From Sphingomonadales bacterium (GTDB lineage Bacteria; Pseudomonadota; Alphaproteobacteria; Sphingomonadales; Govanellaceae), in assembly GCA_019455285.1 (NCBI GenBank), contig JACFMS010000010.1:1-64000 (forward strand): a stretch of 64,000 nucleotides of DNA. Direction: 5' to 3'. Made by a program: the position numbers and the translations under genes. The notes under the pieces were generated by a model. It had not been told where the DNA came from and made no database searches. It saw nothing but the letters and a program-made list of their open reading frames with translations. Position 1 is the first letter of the stretch. The number at the start of each line of letters is the position of its first letter. This document shows, piece by piece, positions 1 through 10,778 of this stretch.

Positions 1-51
1 CGTCCCGATGTTCACATGCGGCTTCGTCCGCTCAAACTTCGCCTTTGCCAT
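1..51 (-). CDS. tuf: Elongation factor Tu, 5' end only (cut by the window edge)
   Basis: Only the first 17 codons are present, reading MAKAKFERTKPHVNIGT on the minus strand, which is the near-invariant start of bacterial EF-Tu just before the GHVDHGKT loop. EF-Tu is the GTPase that brings aminoacyl-tRNA to the ribosome. The gene lies just downstream of tRNA-Tyr and tRNA-Gly on the same strand, the classic tRNA-tufB arrangement, so it is probably transcribed with them. The rest lies outside the window, so intactness cannot be judged. Confidence 0.93.
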   Translation of the reverse strand, partial: MAKAKFERTKPHVNIGT

Positions 52-125
52 GGTTATCTAGCCACTTTCCGTTGTTTAGCGCCAAAAATCCTAGTTCTGC
101 CGTTCGCCCGACCCAGAGCCATAAC

Positions 126-199
126 TGGAGCGGGTGATGGGAATCGAACCCACGTCACCTGCTTGGAAGGCAGGGGCTCTACCATTGAGCTACACCCGC
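126..199 (-). tRNA. tRNA-Gly (anticodon TCC)
   Basis: The minus strand folds as a standard 74-nt cloverleaf with CCA encoded. The acceptor arm is GCGGGTG/CACCCGC, the anticodon stem is CCTGC/GCAGG around loop CTTCCAA, and the T-loop is GGTTCGATTCC. The anticodon TCC reads glycine codons GGA/GGG. It sits between tRNA-Tyr and tuf. Confidence 0.96.
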
Positions 200-227
200 G
201 TGGCCTATAGGCCCTACCGCAAGGCAG

Positions 228-313
228 TGGTGGAGGGGGAAGGATTCGAACCTTCGTAGGGAAAACCCGGCAGATTTACAGTCTGCTGCCATTGACCGCT
301 CGGCCACCCCTCC
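228..313 (-). tRNA. tRNA-Tyr (anticodon GTA)
   Basis: The minus strand gives an 86-nt class II tRNA with a long variable arm and encoded CCA. The acceptor stem is GGAGGGG/CCCCTCC, the anticodon loop is CTGTAAA with anticodon GTA, and the T-arm contains GGTTCGAATCC. It is the first gene of the tRNA-Tyr, tRNA-Gly, tuf series. Confidence 0.96.
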
Positions 314-484
314 GCATGCCGCTATAAAGGCCCGGCTGCTCGCGGAAGTGCCGGACTATCAACATTCGCAACGGCGGTCAACCGCAAAACGGGACAGACA
401 CCTGATTTGTCCCACGATCAGCAGCAGCCGGCTTATCTGCAATAGCCCTTGCACCCTTTGCCGGCGCGGAATATACGGGCCTTG

Positions 485-1309
485 ATGAACAAAGGCAAGC
501 GACACCACGGGGCTTCTCGGCCCCCCGGCAAACCCTTGGGCGGGCGTGAAAAATCGCCCCCTCGCGGCAGCCTGCCGGGGGTCTGGTTTTATGGCCATCA
601 CGCAGTTGCGGCGGCGCTCGCCAATCCACGTCGGACGGTGTTGTCGCTTACCGCCACCCGCAGCGCCTTGGACGCCCTGCCCGAGGCCGCCCGCGCCGCC
701 CTGGCGCGACGGCGCTTGAGCGCCGAGCCGGTGGATGCGGAGACGATCAACCGGCTTTTTCCCGACAGCAGCGTGCATCAGGGGATCGCCGCCCGGGTGG
801 AGCCCCTGCCCGCCGGCAGCCTGGAAGACGTGCCGGCCATCCTCAACCTGGAAGCGCCGGCGATCGTGGTGGCGCTCGACCAGGTGACCGACCCTCACAA
901 TGTCGGCGCCATCATGCGCTCGGCCGCCGCCTTCGGAGCCGTCGCCCTGATCACCACCGACCGCCATGCGCCGGGCGAAAGCGCGGTGTTGGCCAAGGCC
1001 GCCTCGGGGGCCTTGGAAACCCTGCCCTGGGTGCGGGTGGTCAACCTGGCGCGCGCCCTCGATGACTTAACCGACCATGGCTTCTGGCGGGTCGGCCTCG
1101 ACGGGGGGGCCAAGCAGTGCCTGCACGAGATCGACCCCGGCCGGCGGGTGGCGCTGGTGCTGGGGGCGGAAGGCGAAGGCCTGCGCCATGGCACCCAGAC
1201 CCATTGCGACCTGATGGCCCGCCTGCCCATCGCATCGGCCGTGGAAAGCCTCAACGTGTCCAACGCCGCCGCAGTGGCGCTTTATGAGCTTGCCCGGCGG
1301 CGGGATTGA
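485..1309 (+). CDS. rlmB: SpoU-family 23S rRNA 2'-O-methyltransferase (RlmB type)
   Basis: This is a 274-residue SpoU/TrmH-type methyltransferase. In RlmB, the enzyme methylates the ribose of G2251 in 23S rRNA using S-adenosylmethionine. The three SpoU motifs are visible: DQVTDPHNVGAIMRSA near residues 132-147 with the conserved Asn and Arg, LGAEGEGLR near 226-234, and SLNVSNAAA near 255-263; these form the trefoil-knot SAM site. The N-terminal part contains the GHHAVAAAL substrate-binding region. The ATG at 485 is preferred because the upstream in-frame ATG at 449 adds an unconserved stretch. The N-terminal tail is basic. RlmB versus another SpoU paralogue is inferred. Confidence 0.88.
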   Translation: MNKGKRHHGASRPPGKPLGGREKSPPRGSLPGVWFYGHHAVAAALANPRRTVLSLTATRSALDALPEAARAALARRRLSAEPVDAETINRLFPDSSVHQGIAARVEPLPAGSLEDVPAILNLEAPAIVVALDQVTDPHNVGAIMRSAAAFGAVALITTDRHAPGESAVLAKAASGALETLPWVRVVNLARALDDLTDHGFWRVGLDGGAKQCLHEIDPGRRVALVLGAEGEGLRHGTQTHCDLMARLPIASAVESLNVSNAAAVALYELARRRD

Positions 1310-1361
1310 TGATTAATTTGCGCCCGACCCATCGTGAGGGCCTGTTTACCTAGCCCTCAAG

Positions 1362-1437
<76 letters not shown>

Positions 1438-1457
1438 ATAATAAAGCGAGAGAGACC

Positions 1458-2231
1458 ATGCCCCTCGATATCGTGCAGATTCCTGTCCTTAGTGATAATT
1501 ACGTCTACCTTGTTCGCGACCCCAAAAGCGACAAGACGGCGGTGGTCGATCCGGCGGTGGCCGAGCCGGTATTGCAGGAGCTCAATAAGCGCGGCTGGGT
1601 GTTGACCCATATCCTGAATACCCACCACCACGGCGACCATGTGGGCGCGAACGAAGAATTAAAGCGCCTGACCGGCTGCACCATCGTCGGCCCCCGCGCC
1701 GACCGCGACCGCATCCCCGGCATCGACATCGCGGTGGGTGACGGCGAGAGCTATTTTTTGGGTAGTGCGGAAGCCAAGGTGTTCGACGTGCCGGCCCACA
1801 CCCGGGGTCACATCGCCTATTGGTTCGCCGATGACCGTGCGCTGTTTTGCGGCGACACGTTGTTCGCCTTGGGCTGCGGCCGGCTGTTTGAAGGCACGCC
1901 GCAGCAATTGTGGAGCTCCTTGTCGAAGTTCATGGCGCTGCCGGACGACACCCGCATCTATTGCGCCCATGAATACACCGAATCCAACGGCCGCTTCGCG
2001 CTTGTCATTGAGCCGGGCAATGCCGCGCTGCAAGCGCGCATGAACGAGGTGCGACGCAAGCGCGAGAAAAACCTGCCGACCGTACCCTCAACCTTAGGCG
2101 AAGAAAAGGCGACCAATCCGTTTTTGCGCCCCGACAGCCCGGAAATTCAAAAAAGCGTTGGCCTCATGGGCGGCGATGTGGTGGCGGTGCTCGGCAAAAC
2201 CCGCGCCCTTAAGGATGAGTTTCGCGGTTGA
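1458..2231 (+). CDS. gloB: Hydroxyacylglutathione hydrolase (glyoxalase II)
   Basis: A 257-residue metallo-beta-lactamase-fold enzyme that hydrolyses S-D-lactoylglutathione to lactate and glutathione, the second step of methylglyoxal detoxification. The metal motif THHHGDH is at residues 55-61, followed by the third histidine in PAHTRGH and the bridging aspartate in CGDTLF. The C-terminal HAGH domain carries YCAHEYTESN and the basic VRRKREKNLPTVPSTLGEE region expected of true glyoxalase II. Length matches the family (about 255). The ATG at 1458 follows GAGAGA. Its 3' end overlaps the convergent symporter gene by 23 bp. Confidence 0.95.
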   Translation: MPLDIVQIPVLSDNYVYLVRDPKSDKTAVVDPAVAEPVLQELNKRGWVLTHILNTHHHGDHVGANEELKRLTGCTIVGPRADRDRIPGIDIAVGDGESYFLGSAEAKVFDVPAHTRGHIAYWFADDRALFCGDTLFALGCGRLFEGTPQQLWSSLSKFMALPDDTRIYCAHEYTESNGRFALVIEPGNAALQARMNEVRRKREKNLPTVPSTLGEEKATNPFLRPDSPEIQKSVGLMGGDVVAVLGKTRALKDEFRG

Positions 2232-3435
2232 TATCGGGGAGAAAGCGGTGCAGCACCGCCGCGCCCACCGCATCGCCCCACACGTTCACCGTGGTGCGGA
2301 AACGGTCGAGAAACCAGTCCACCGCCAGCAACAAGCCGATGCCCTCCAGCGGCAACCCCACCGCTTTCAGTACGATTACCATGGTGACCAATCCGGCTTC
2401 GGGAATACCGGCGGCGCCAATGGCGGCCAAGGTCGCGGTAAGGAAAATGATTACTTGCGCGCCCAGCGACAGGTCGATGCCGTATGCCTGGGCGATGAAC
2501 AGGGCGGCGCAGGCTTCATAAAGCGCGGTGCCGTTCATGTTGACGGTAGAGCCCAAGGGGATGACGAAGCGCACCGCCCGTTGATCAAGCCCGGCTTCGG
2601 TCGCGCATTCCATGGTCAACGGCAGCGTTGCTGATGAACTCGCCGTGCCGAAGGCGGTCAACAGCGCCCGCAGCATCTCTCTAATAAAGCCGAAGCCGCG
2701 CCGGGCAACCACCATCAAAATCACGATCAGCAGTGCGGTATGAATGCCAAGGCCGGTCAGCACCGTGACCACATGCAGACCCACCGCTTGCAGTTCAGCA
2801 AAAAACGCGTCGCCGCCGCCGGCCCGTCCCAGCCGTGATGCAATGAGCGCGAATATGCCCATGGGCGCAAAGTACATGAACCAGGTGACGAGCTTCATCA
2901 TCGCCTCATTGAGGCCGTTGAAAAACGCGATCACCGGCTCGCCAACCTTGCCGATGGTTGTCAGCGCCGCCGATAACAGAATGGAAAACAGAATAAGCGG
3001 CAATAGATCGGTGCGCGCCGCCGAGTCCACCAGATTGGGGCTGACCAGCGACAGCAATATATCCGAAACGCCAACCTCGCCCTTGGCGGCGAATGTATCG
3101 GCCGCCGCGGCACCCAAGACCACCCCCACGCCGGGCTTGATCAGATTGACCACGATCAGACCGATCATCACCGCCAAGCCCGTGGTGGCAAGAAAATACC
3201 CCACCGTGATGGCGCCGATGCGCCCAAGCTTGCGAATGTCGCCCAGGGACGCCACGCCGCTGACCACCGCTGCGACGATCAGCGGCAGAATCAGCATCTT
3301 CAGGCCATTCAAGAACAGCTTGCCGAGCCATTCCACCGCCACCATGGCCGGGCCATAAACCCAGCCCATCAGCCCGCCGGCAATGACCGCGATGACGATC
3401 GCAGCCAACAGGCCAATCGCGTGCTTGTGAGGCAT
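2209..3435 (-). CDS. Dicarboxylate/amino acid:cation symporter (DAACS, GltP/DctA-like)
   Basis: A 408-residue integral membrane protein of the glutamate/dicarboxylate sodium- or proton-symporter family. It shows many hydrophobic segments and the family hallmarks: the serine-rich re-entrant loop ASSSATLPLT, the NMNGTALYE motif (normally NMDGT, here Asn for Asp) and AAIGAAGIPEAG of the second re-entrant loop. The likely substrate is glutamate, aspartate or a C4-dicarboxylate, but sequence alone does not settle it. The ATG at 3435 has a GGGGAG ribosome site eight bases upstream; longer in-frame extensions are not conserved-looking. It runs convergently into gloB. Confidence 0.9.
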   Translation of the reverse strand: MPHKHAIGLLAAIVIAVIAGGLMGWVYGPAMVAVEWLGKLFLNGLKMLILPLIVAAVVSGVASLGDIRKLGRIGAITVGYFLATTGLAVMIGLIVVNLIKPGVGVVLGAAAADTFAAKGEVGVSDILLSLVSPNLVDSAARTDLLPLILFSILLSAALTTIGKVGEPVIAFFNGLNEAMMKLVTWFMYFAPMGIFALIASRLGRAGGGDAFFAELQAVGLHVVTVLTGLGIHTALLIVILMVVARRGFGFIREMLRALLTAFGTASSSATLPLTMECATEAGLDQRAVRFVIPLGSTVNMNGTALYEACAALFIAQAYGIDLSLGAQVIIFLTATLAAIGAAGIPEAGLVTMVIVLKAVGLPLEGIGLLLAVDWFLDRFRTTVNVWGDAVGAAVLHRFLPDINRETHP

Positions 3436-3507
3436 ATATGAGTTCTCCCCTCGCTCCTGCCGCGATATGATGGCGGCTTGAGCGCAGAGGAACAAGGGAA
3501 AAGCACC

Positions 3508-3906
3508 ATGACGACCAAGATCGAGAAAACCGACAGCGAATGGCAATCATGCTTGAGCGCCGATGAATACGCCGTCACCCGCTGCGGCGGCACCGAGCGG
3601 GCATTCAGCGGCCGTTATTGGAACACCAAGACGCCGGGGGTCTACCATTGCGTCTGTTGCCATGAGCCCTTGTTTTCATCGGAAACCAAGTATGATTCCG
3701 GGTCAGGCTGGCCGAGCTTTTGGGCGCCGGTAAGCCCGCAGGCGCTGAGCGTCCGCACCGATTCCAGTCACGGCATGGTGCGCGACGAAGTGGTGTGCGC
3801 CAAATGCGACGCTCATCTGGGCCACGTCTTCCCCGACGGGCCGCAGCCCACCGGCCTGCGCTATTGCATGAACTCGGCGGCGCTGGAGTTGAAGGAGAAA
3901 ACTTAA
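3508..3906 (+). CDS. msrB: Peptide-methionine (R)-S-oxide reductase
   Basis: A 132-residue MsrB that reduces the R epimer of methionine sulfoxide in proteins, repairing oxidative damage. The zinc-binding pairs are Cys48/Cys51 and Cys97/Cys100. The catalytic cysteine is Cys120 in RYCMNSAAL. The SGSGWPSFW substrate-binding motif is intact. A TTG start at 3478 exists but the ATG at 3508 with AAGGG upstream is better. The gene is divergent from the symporter, with 72 bp between the start codons. No MsrA fusion is seen. Confidence 0.96.
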   Translation: MTTKIEKTDSEWQSCLSADEYAVTRCGGTERAFSGRYWNTKTPGVYHCVCCHEPLFSSETKYDSGSGWPSFWAPVSPQALSVRTDSSHGMVRDEVVCAKCDAHLGHVFPDGPQPTGLRYCMNSAALELKEKT

Positions 3907-4091
3907 GCCGCGTTGAAATAGCGGTCGACTTCGGCCCTGAACACCGTGCGGTCCTTGACATAAACCCCCAACCGGCCATCGAGCACATGATAGGCCATGG
4001 TGCGGTTAGCTGGCCGCACATGGCGCAGCAGCACGCGCGCCACCCGGCGCACGCCCTCGTGATCATAATCCATTGTTGCCAATCCCTTCAT
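3903..4091 (-). CDS. Small hypothetical basic protein (62 aa)
   Basis: I do not recognise this ORF. It encodes 62 residues, rich in Arg and Val, without a membrane segment or a motif I can name. It ends with a 4-bp convergent overlap with msrB. It is supported by a strong AAGGAG site nine bases before its ATG and by the absence of a competing gene on this strand. That ribosome site is buried in a perfect 13-bp inverted repeat (4097-4133). A second in-frame ATG is seven codons in. It may be a real small gene or a chance ORF behind the terminator of the upstream DUF885 gene. Confidence 0.45.
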   Translation of the reverse strand: MKGLATMDYDHEGVRRVARVLLRHVRPANRTMAYHVLDGRLGVYVKDRTVFRAEVDRYFNAA

Positions 4092-4096
4092 GGCAA

Positions 4097-4133
4097 AACA
4101 CTCCTTGGCTTTTTTTCATCGCCAAGGAGTGTT
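4097..4133 (-). promoter_or_regulatory. 13-bp inverted repeat covering the ribosome site of the 62-aa ORF
   Basis: AACACTCCTTGGC and GCCAAGGAGTGTT form a perfect stem around an 11-nt A-rich loop. On the minus strand the 3' arm contains AAGGAG, the ribosome site of the 62-aa ORF, so the hairpin would mask translation. It also lies 33 bp after the stop of the DUF885 gene and is followed by TTTT, so it could instead be that gene's terminator. Confidence 0.6.
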
Positions 4134-4165
4134 GCATAGGAAAGTTACAGTTTTTTGGCAGTTTT

Positions 4166-6028
4166 TTATGACGCCGGCGTCATGGCCTTGGTCTTGGCGA
4201 CCCAATCATTGACCACTTCTTCGAGGACCGTGAGCGGCAGCGCGCCGCCTTTTAGCACGGTGTCATGATAGGCCCGGATATCGAAACGATCACCCAGCTC
4301 CTGGCGCGCCTTCTCCCGCAAAGCCAAGAATTTCAACATGCCCACCTTATAGGCGGTCGCCTGCCCCGGATAGACGATGTAGCGCTCCACCTCGCGGGTA
4401 ATGTCGCCCACCGGGAACGGCGTATTTTGCACCAGGTAATCGATGGTCTGCTGGCGCGTCCAGCGCTTGGCGTGAATGCCGGTATCGACCACCAGCCGCG
4501 CCGCCCGCCAGATTTCATAAGACAACCGCCCGAAGTCGTCATAAGGATCCTGGTAAAGACCGATTTCCTTGGGCAACAGCTCGGCATAAAGCCCCCAGCC
4601 CTCGATATAGGCGGTGAAATCCGCTACCTTGCGGAATTCAGGAATGCCTTGCAGCTCCTGCGCGATGGCGATCTGCATGTGATGGCCGGGGATGGCTTCA
4701 TGATAGACCAGCGCCGCCAGGGTATTTTTCGGCATCTGGCGCATATCGGACAGGTTTTCATAGTAGATGCCGGGACGGCTGCCATCCATCGCCGGCTGTT
4801 GGTAGAACGCCGTCGCCGAACCGCTTTCGCGGAACGCCTCCACCCGCTTGACGATCACGTCGGCCTTGGGCTTGGTAATGAACAGCTCATCGAGACGGCC
4901 TTTGATATCGCCCAGAAATTTCACCGTCAGGTCCATGTACGCCTGCCGGCCGGCATCAGTATTGGGATAGAAGAAACGATCGTCGGTGGTGACGAACTTG
5001 AAGAAGTCTTGCAAGCTGCCCTTGAAGCCAACCTTGGTCTTGATTGCTTCCATCTCTTGATGGATGCGCGCCACTTCGCGAAGACCTAAGTCATGCAATT
5101 CTTCCGCCGTCATATTGGTGGTGGTGTAATGGCGCAACTGGAAGGCGTAGAAATCAGCGCCATCGGGAAGCTTCCACACGCCATCATCGGCGGTGGCCTT
5201 GGGCTGGATATCCAGCAGCGCCGCGATCACGGCGTCATAGCCAGGCTTGACCGAATTTTTCAACGCCGACTCCGCCGCCGCGATCAGCCGCTGTTTCTCC
5301 TGCGGCGTAATATCCAACGCACCCACCTTGGTTTTGATGTCCTCCAGGAAGGGACTGTCAGCCGGACCGTTGTCAAAGGGATGGCCGGTAATCACGTTAC
5401 GCGACTGCTCCAAGGTCATGGGGAAGACGAATTGCGGCGGAATAACGCCTTTTTCGGCGCGCAGACGAAGGCCTTTGGCCACTTCGCCGAAGAATTCCTT
5501 CATGGCGTTTAAGCGCGAAATATAAGCTTCGGCATCGGCGACGGAAGCAACGCCATGGGCGGTAATGAGCAGCGCCGGGATATCCGTATGCCAGCCGAAC
5601 ATCTGGTTGACGATATAGTCATGGTGCCGCCAGCGGTCGCCCTCGATATCATCCTTGGCGAGATGCTCAAAAATCTTGTAACTGAGCGTCGCATCCGCAT
5701 CGAGCTTGGCGACGTCGAATTCCTTGTGCAGCCGATCCAGATCCTGGCGCACCAATGCAATGTCTTCATCCTGGCGCGCTTCGCTGATGTCGTCGAGCTT
5801 ATCGTAATCGTCCTTGCGCCCGAGGTAGGTCTGGAAGATCGGGCTGCGCTTGACGTCACGTTCGAAAACCTCGGCGAAGAAGGCGTTCAGGCGGGCGGAT
5901 TCACTCTTGATTTCCTCAGCCGTCGGCGTGGCCTGCACCGGCGGGCTTTCCTTGCCGCAAGCGGCAAGGCCGAGCGCCAGGGCGGTGGCGGCCGCCCAAA
6001 TAGCCATGCGAAGGTCAAACTTTGTCAT
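4166..6028 (-). CDS. DUF885 family lipoprotein, putative zinc metallo-carboxypeptidase
   Basis: A 620-residue exported protein. The N-terminus has a hydrophobic segment ending in a lipobox (GLAAC, Cys at about residue 24), so it should be a periplasm-facing lipoprotein. The DUF885 family is related to M32-like and gluzincin peptidases; the zinc motif HEAIPGHH is at residues 443-450, followed by the conserved YIEGWGLYAE segment. The ATG at 6028 is chosen because it starts the signal peptide and has AGGGACA upstream; the ORF could be read 55 codons further upstream, but that part is not signal-like. Substrate unknown. Confidence 0.85.
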   Translation of the reverse strand: MTKFDLRMAIWAAATALALGLAACGKESPPVQATPTAEEIKSESARLNAFFAEVFERDVKRSPIFQTYLGRKDDYDKLDDISEARQDEDIALVRQDLDRLHKEFDVAKLDADATLSYKIFEHLAKDDIEGDRWRHHDYIVNQMFGWHTDIPALLITAHGVASVADAEAYISRLNAMKEFFGEVAKGLRLRAEKGVIPPQFVFPMTLEQSRNVITGHPFDNGPADSPFLEDIKTKVGALDITPQEKQRLIAAAESALKNSVKPGYDAVIAALLDIQPKATADDGVWKLPDGADFYAFQLRHYTTTNMTAEELHDLGLREVARIHQEMEAIKTKVGFKGSLQDFFKFVTTDDRFFYPNTDAGRQAYMDLTVKFLGDIKGRLDELFITKPKADVIVKRVEAFRESGSATAFYQQPAMDGSRPGIYYENLSDMRQMPKNTLAALVYHEAIPGHHMQIAIAQELQGIPEFRKVADFTAYIEGWGLYAELLPKEIGLYQDPYDDFGRLSYEIWRAARLVVDTGIHAKRWTRQQTIDYLVQNTPFPVGDITREVERYIVYPGQATAYKVGMLKFLALREKARQELGDRFDIRAYHDTVLKGGALPLTVLEEVVNDWVAKTKAMTPAS

Positions 6029-6149
6029 CAGATTGTCCCTTTGGATGATTATTGAAAGATATTTCAAAAAATTTTTGCCCAGCCTAGCGAAAGCTTTGGC
6101 AAAAGCAAGTCCCCTTTTCAAGCCGCTCACGGGGTTGTGAGCGGCGTTC

Positions 6150-6518
6150 TTAATCCATACCGATATGAAACCAGGGGATACGCTCGGCGGCAAAGGCCTG
6201 GTGGGTGGTGGGGAAGTTCTCGGGATGGTCGAAGGTGGCGGTCAACACGTGTATCTCGTTGGCCCATTTCTCGCCTTGGTAGGTGAGCGACGTGCCGCAG
6301 CGGCTGCAAAAGGTCCGTCTCACCCCAGGCGAGGACTGGTAAACTGCGGGCACGCCCTTGATGTAGCGAAACGACGACGCCGAAAAGCAGGCAAAGGTCG
6401 CCACCACCGCGCCCACGGCGCGGCGGCAGCTTTCACAATGGCAATGGGCCGTCCGCAAGGGTGCGCCGTCGACCTCGTAGCGCACCGCGCCGCACAAACA
6501 ACCGCCCTGATCGCTCAT
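6150..6518 (-). CDS. GFA (glutathione-dependent formaldehyde-activating / CENP-V) domain protein
   Basis: A 122-residue small zinc protein. The cysteine pattern GGCLCGAVRYE, HCHCESCRR and FCSRCGTSL matches the GFA fold with two zinc sites. Family members include glutathione-formaldehyde adduct enzymes but most have no proven activity, so the substrate is left open. It follows the acyl-CoA dehydrogenase by 45 bp on the same strand with a GGAGG ribosome site, so it probably sits at the end of the fatty-acid operon. Confidence 0.88.
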   Translation of the reverse strand: MSDQGGCLCGAVRYEVDGAPLRTAHCHCESCRRAVGAVVATFACFSASSFRYIKGVPAVYQSSPGVRRTFCSRCGTSLTYQGEKWANEIHVLTATFDHPENFPTTHQAFAAERIPWFHIGMD

Positions 6519-6563
6519 CCGAGGGCCTCCGTCAAAGAGACCGATGATAACCGATAGGCGGCG

Positions 6564-7769
6564 TCAGAGGTACTTCTTCAATTCCAGCCTGGCGATGGCC
6601 TCGCGGTGAACCTCATCGGGACCATCGGCGAAGCGCAGCGTGCGGGCGTCGGCGTACATGCGGGCCAGCGGGAAATCCTCGGACAAGCCCGCCCCACCAT
6701 GGACCTGGATCGCCCGGTCGATGACACGCAGCGCCAGATTGGGCGCCACCACCTTGATCATGGCGATCTCGGCTTTGGCCACCTTGTTGCCCACGGTGTC
6801 CATCATATGGGCGGCGCGCAGCACCAAGAGCCGCGCCTGATCGATCTCGATGCGCGAGTTGGCGATGTCGGCCCGCACCGTACCCATTTCGGCCAGCTTC
6901 TTGCCGAAGGCGACGCGGGATTGCGCGCGCTTGCACATATATTCCAGCGCCCGCTCGGCCTGGCCAATCAAGCGCATGCAATGATGGATGCGCCCCGGCC
7001 CCAGGCGGCCTTGCGCGATTTCAAAGCCGCGGCCTTCGCCAAGCAGCATGTTCGATGCCGGTACACGTACGTTTTTAAATTCAATCTCGGCATGACCATG
7101 CGGCGCGTCATCGTCGCCGAATACCGTCAACGGGCGAACGATGCGCACCCCCGGCGTCTCGGTAGGCACCAGGATCATGGAGTGCTGTTGATGTCGAGGG
7201 CCATCGCTGCTGGTGCGCCCGAGGACGATCATGATCTTGCAGCGATTGTCCGGCGCGCCGGTGATCCACCACTTGCGGCCGTTGATGACATAATGGTCGC
7301 CGTCGCGGCGTATTTCACACGAGATGTTGGTGGCGTCCGAGGAAGCGACATCGGGTTCGGTCATAGCGAAGGCGGAGCGTATTTTTCCTTCCAACAGCGG
7401 CGCGAGCCACGCCGCTTTTTGCGCCTCATTGCCGTAGCGTTCGATGGTTTCCATGTTGCCGGTGTCGGGGGCGTTGCAATTGAACACCTCGGGCGCCCAA
7501 TGGACGCGGCCCATGATCTCGCACAGATGAGCGTATTCCAGATTGGTCAGCCCCGCCCCGCGCGAACTTTCGGGCAGGAACAGATTCCACAAGCCTTCGG
7601 CGCGCGCCTTGGCCTTCAACTCCTCGATGAAGGCCGGGGTATCCCAGCGGTCGGCCAGGGCCGCGTGCTCGCGCTTGCGCCGCTCCTCATTGGGATAGAT
7701 ATGCTCGTCCATGAAGCGCTGAAGCTGGGCTTTCAGCGCCTCGACTCGGGGCGATAGCTGGAAATACAT
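6564..7769 (-). CDS. Acyl-CoA dehydrogenase (ACAD10/11-like)
   Basis: A 401-residue flavoprotein that should introduce the alpha-beta double bond in acyl-CoA. The FAD-binding middle domain contains [17 protein letters not shown] and [13 protein letters not shown]. The C-terminal helical domain carries [20 protein letters not shown] and ends in [20 protein letters not shown], a tail typical of the ACAD11-like group. The ATG at 7769 has GAGAGGG upstream. A 12-bp perfect palindrome (7795-7806) lies just upstream of the start, so this gene may have its own regulated promoter within the fad cluster. Chain-length specificity is unknown. Confidence 0.92.
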   Translation of the reverse strand: MYFQLSPRVEALKAQLQRFMDEHIYPNEERRKREHAALADRWDTPAFIEELKAKARAEGLWNLFLPESSRGAGLTNLEYAHLCEIMGRVHWAPEVFNCNAPDTGNMETIERYGNEAQKAAWLAPLLEGKIRSAFAMTEPDVASSDATNISCEIRRDGDHYVINGRKWWITGAPDNRCKIMIVLGRTSSDGPRHQQHSMILVPTETPGVRIVRPLTVFGDDDAPHGHAEIEFKNVRVPASNMLLGEGRGFEIAQGRLGPGRIHHCMRLIGQAERALEYMCKRAQSRVAFGKKLAEMGTVRADIANSRIEIDQARLLVLRAAHMMDTVGNKVAKAEIAMIKVVAPNLALRVIDRAIQVHGGAGLSEDFPLARMYADARTLRFADGPDEVHREAIARLELKKYL

Positions 7770-7794
7770 GACAGCCCTCTCATACGATAGTTTC

Positions 7795-7806
7795 AAACGA
7801 TCGTTT
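7795..7806. promoter_or_regulatory. Palindromic operator candidate AAACGATCGTTT
   Basis: A perfect 12-bp palindrome lies 26 bp upstream of the acyl-CoA dehydrogenase start, in the 81-bp gap after the SDR gene. Half-site AAAC resembles that of TetR-type fatty-acid regulators such as PsrA. A related site is found upstream of the fadB-like gene. Binding is inferred from symmetry and position only. Confidence 0.5.
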
Positions 7807-7850
7807 AAATACTATGAATCGCCGGGTTTGTCAATGAACCGGACACTCCC

Positions 7851-8621
7851 TTACATGAAACTACAGGTGGCCATGGTCACGCCGCCGTCCACCACCAGGT
7901 TGTGGGCGGTGACGAAGCGCGCGGCGTCGGAGGCCAGGAACACCACCGGCCCGGCGATGTCGTCGGGCTCTCCCGGCCGTTTCAACGGCGTCAGACGATC
8001 GATGAAGGTGGCGGACTCAGGGTTATCAAACAGCGCCTTGGCGAAATCGGTCTTAATCAGACCCGGCGAGATGCAGTTGATCCGCACGCCCTTATCCCCC
8101 CACTCCACGGCGTAGTTGCGCGCCAGTTGCACGTCGGCGGCCTTGGAAATGGCGTAGGCGCCGATGTTGCTGGTGCCGGCCAGACCGACAACGCTGGAGA
8201 TGATGATCACCGAGCCGCCGCCCCGCGCCGCCATTTGCGGGATCACCATATTGCACAGCCAGAGGTTGCTTTTGACATTGGTGCTCATGATCTTGTCGAA
8301 AGCATCGTCGCTGATCTCGCCCATGGTCCCGTAGAAGGGATTGACGGCAGCGTTACACACCAGAATGTCGATGGGGCCAAGCTGACGCTCAGTTTCGGCC
8401 ACCAGGCGTTCCAATTCCTCCTTGCGCGACACATTGGCCGGGATGGCGACCGCGACGCCCCCCGCTGCTTTAATTTCGTCCACCACCGCCGCGCAGGCAT
8501 CGGCCTTGCGGCTCGACACCACCACCTTGGCCCCGGCCTTGGCCAGCGCCATCACCGACGCCTTGCCGATGCCGCGGCTCGACCCGGTGACGACCGCGAC
8601 TTTTCCTGATAGATCGAACAT
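7851..8621 (-). CDS. SDR-family oxidoreductase (short-chain dehydrogenase)
   Basis: A 256-residue classical short-chain dehydrogenase. The nucleotide-binding motif VTGSSRGIGKAS is near residues 11-22, NAAV near 90, the catalytic Ser region IIISSVVG near 140, and the YAISK Tyr-Lys pair near 155-159. The C-terminus has FVTAHNLVVDGG, typical of 3-oxoacyl reductase-like enzymes. Its ribosome site GGAGAAGG overlaps the stop codon of the fadB-like gene, which suggests translational coupling and a role in the same acyl-CoA pathway. Substrate not known. Confidence 0.9.
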   Translation of the reverse strand: MFDLSGKVAVVTGSSRGIGKASVMALAKAGAKVVVSSRKADACAAVVDEIKAAGGVAVAIPANVSRKEELERLVAETERQLGPIDILVCNAAVNPFYGTMGEISDDAFDKIMSTNVKSNLWLCNMVIPQMAARGGGSVIIISSVVGLAGTSNIGAYAISKAADVQLARNYAVEWGDKGVRINCISPGLIKTDFAKALFDNPESATFIDRLTPLKRPGEPDDIAGPVVFLASDAARFVTAHNLVVDGGVTMATCSFM

Positions 8622-8633
8622 GAATGCCTTCTC

Positions 8634-10739
<2,106 letters not shown>

Positions 10740-10762
10740 AGGGTCTACTGCTCGCTTTCTTA

Positions 10763-10778
10763 ATTCAAACGTTTGTAT
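10763..10778. promoter_or_regulatory. Palindromic operator candidate upstream of fadB
   Basis: ATTCAAACGTTTGTAT matches its own reverse complement at 14 of 16 positions, with a perfect 10-bp core CAAACGTTTG at 10766-10775. It lies 24 bp upstream of the fadB-like start. The half-sites resemble those in front of the acyl-CoA dehydrogenase (CAAAC/GTTT), which suggests one regulator for both. Confidence 0.5.

Noticed and set aside
2228-3358. Several plus-strand ORFs of 97-204 codons across the symporter gene
   Set aside because: They are low-complexity, Ser/Thr/Pro-rich reading frames lying opposite a clear DAACS transporter and have no recognisable features.
3478-3507. TTG start giving a ten-residue longer MsrB
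   Set aside because: The ATG at 3508 has a proper ribosome site and gives the usual family N-terminus.
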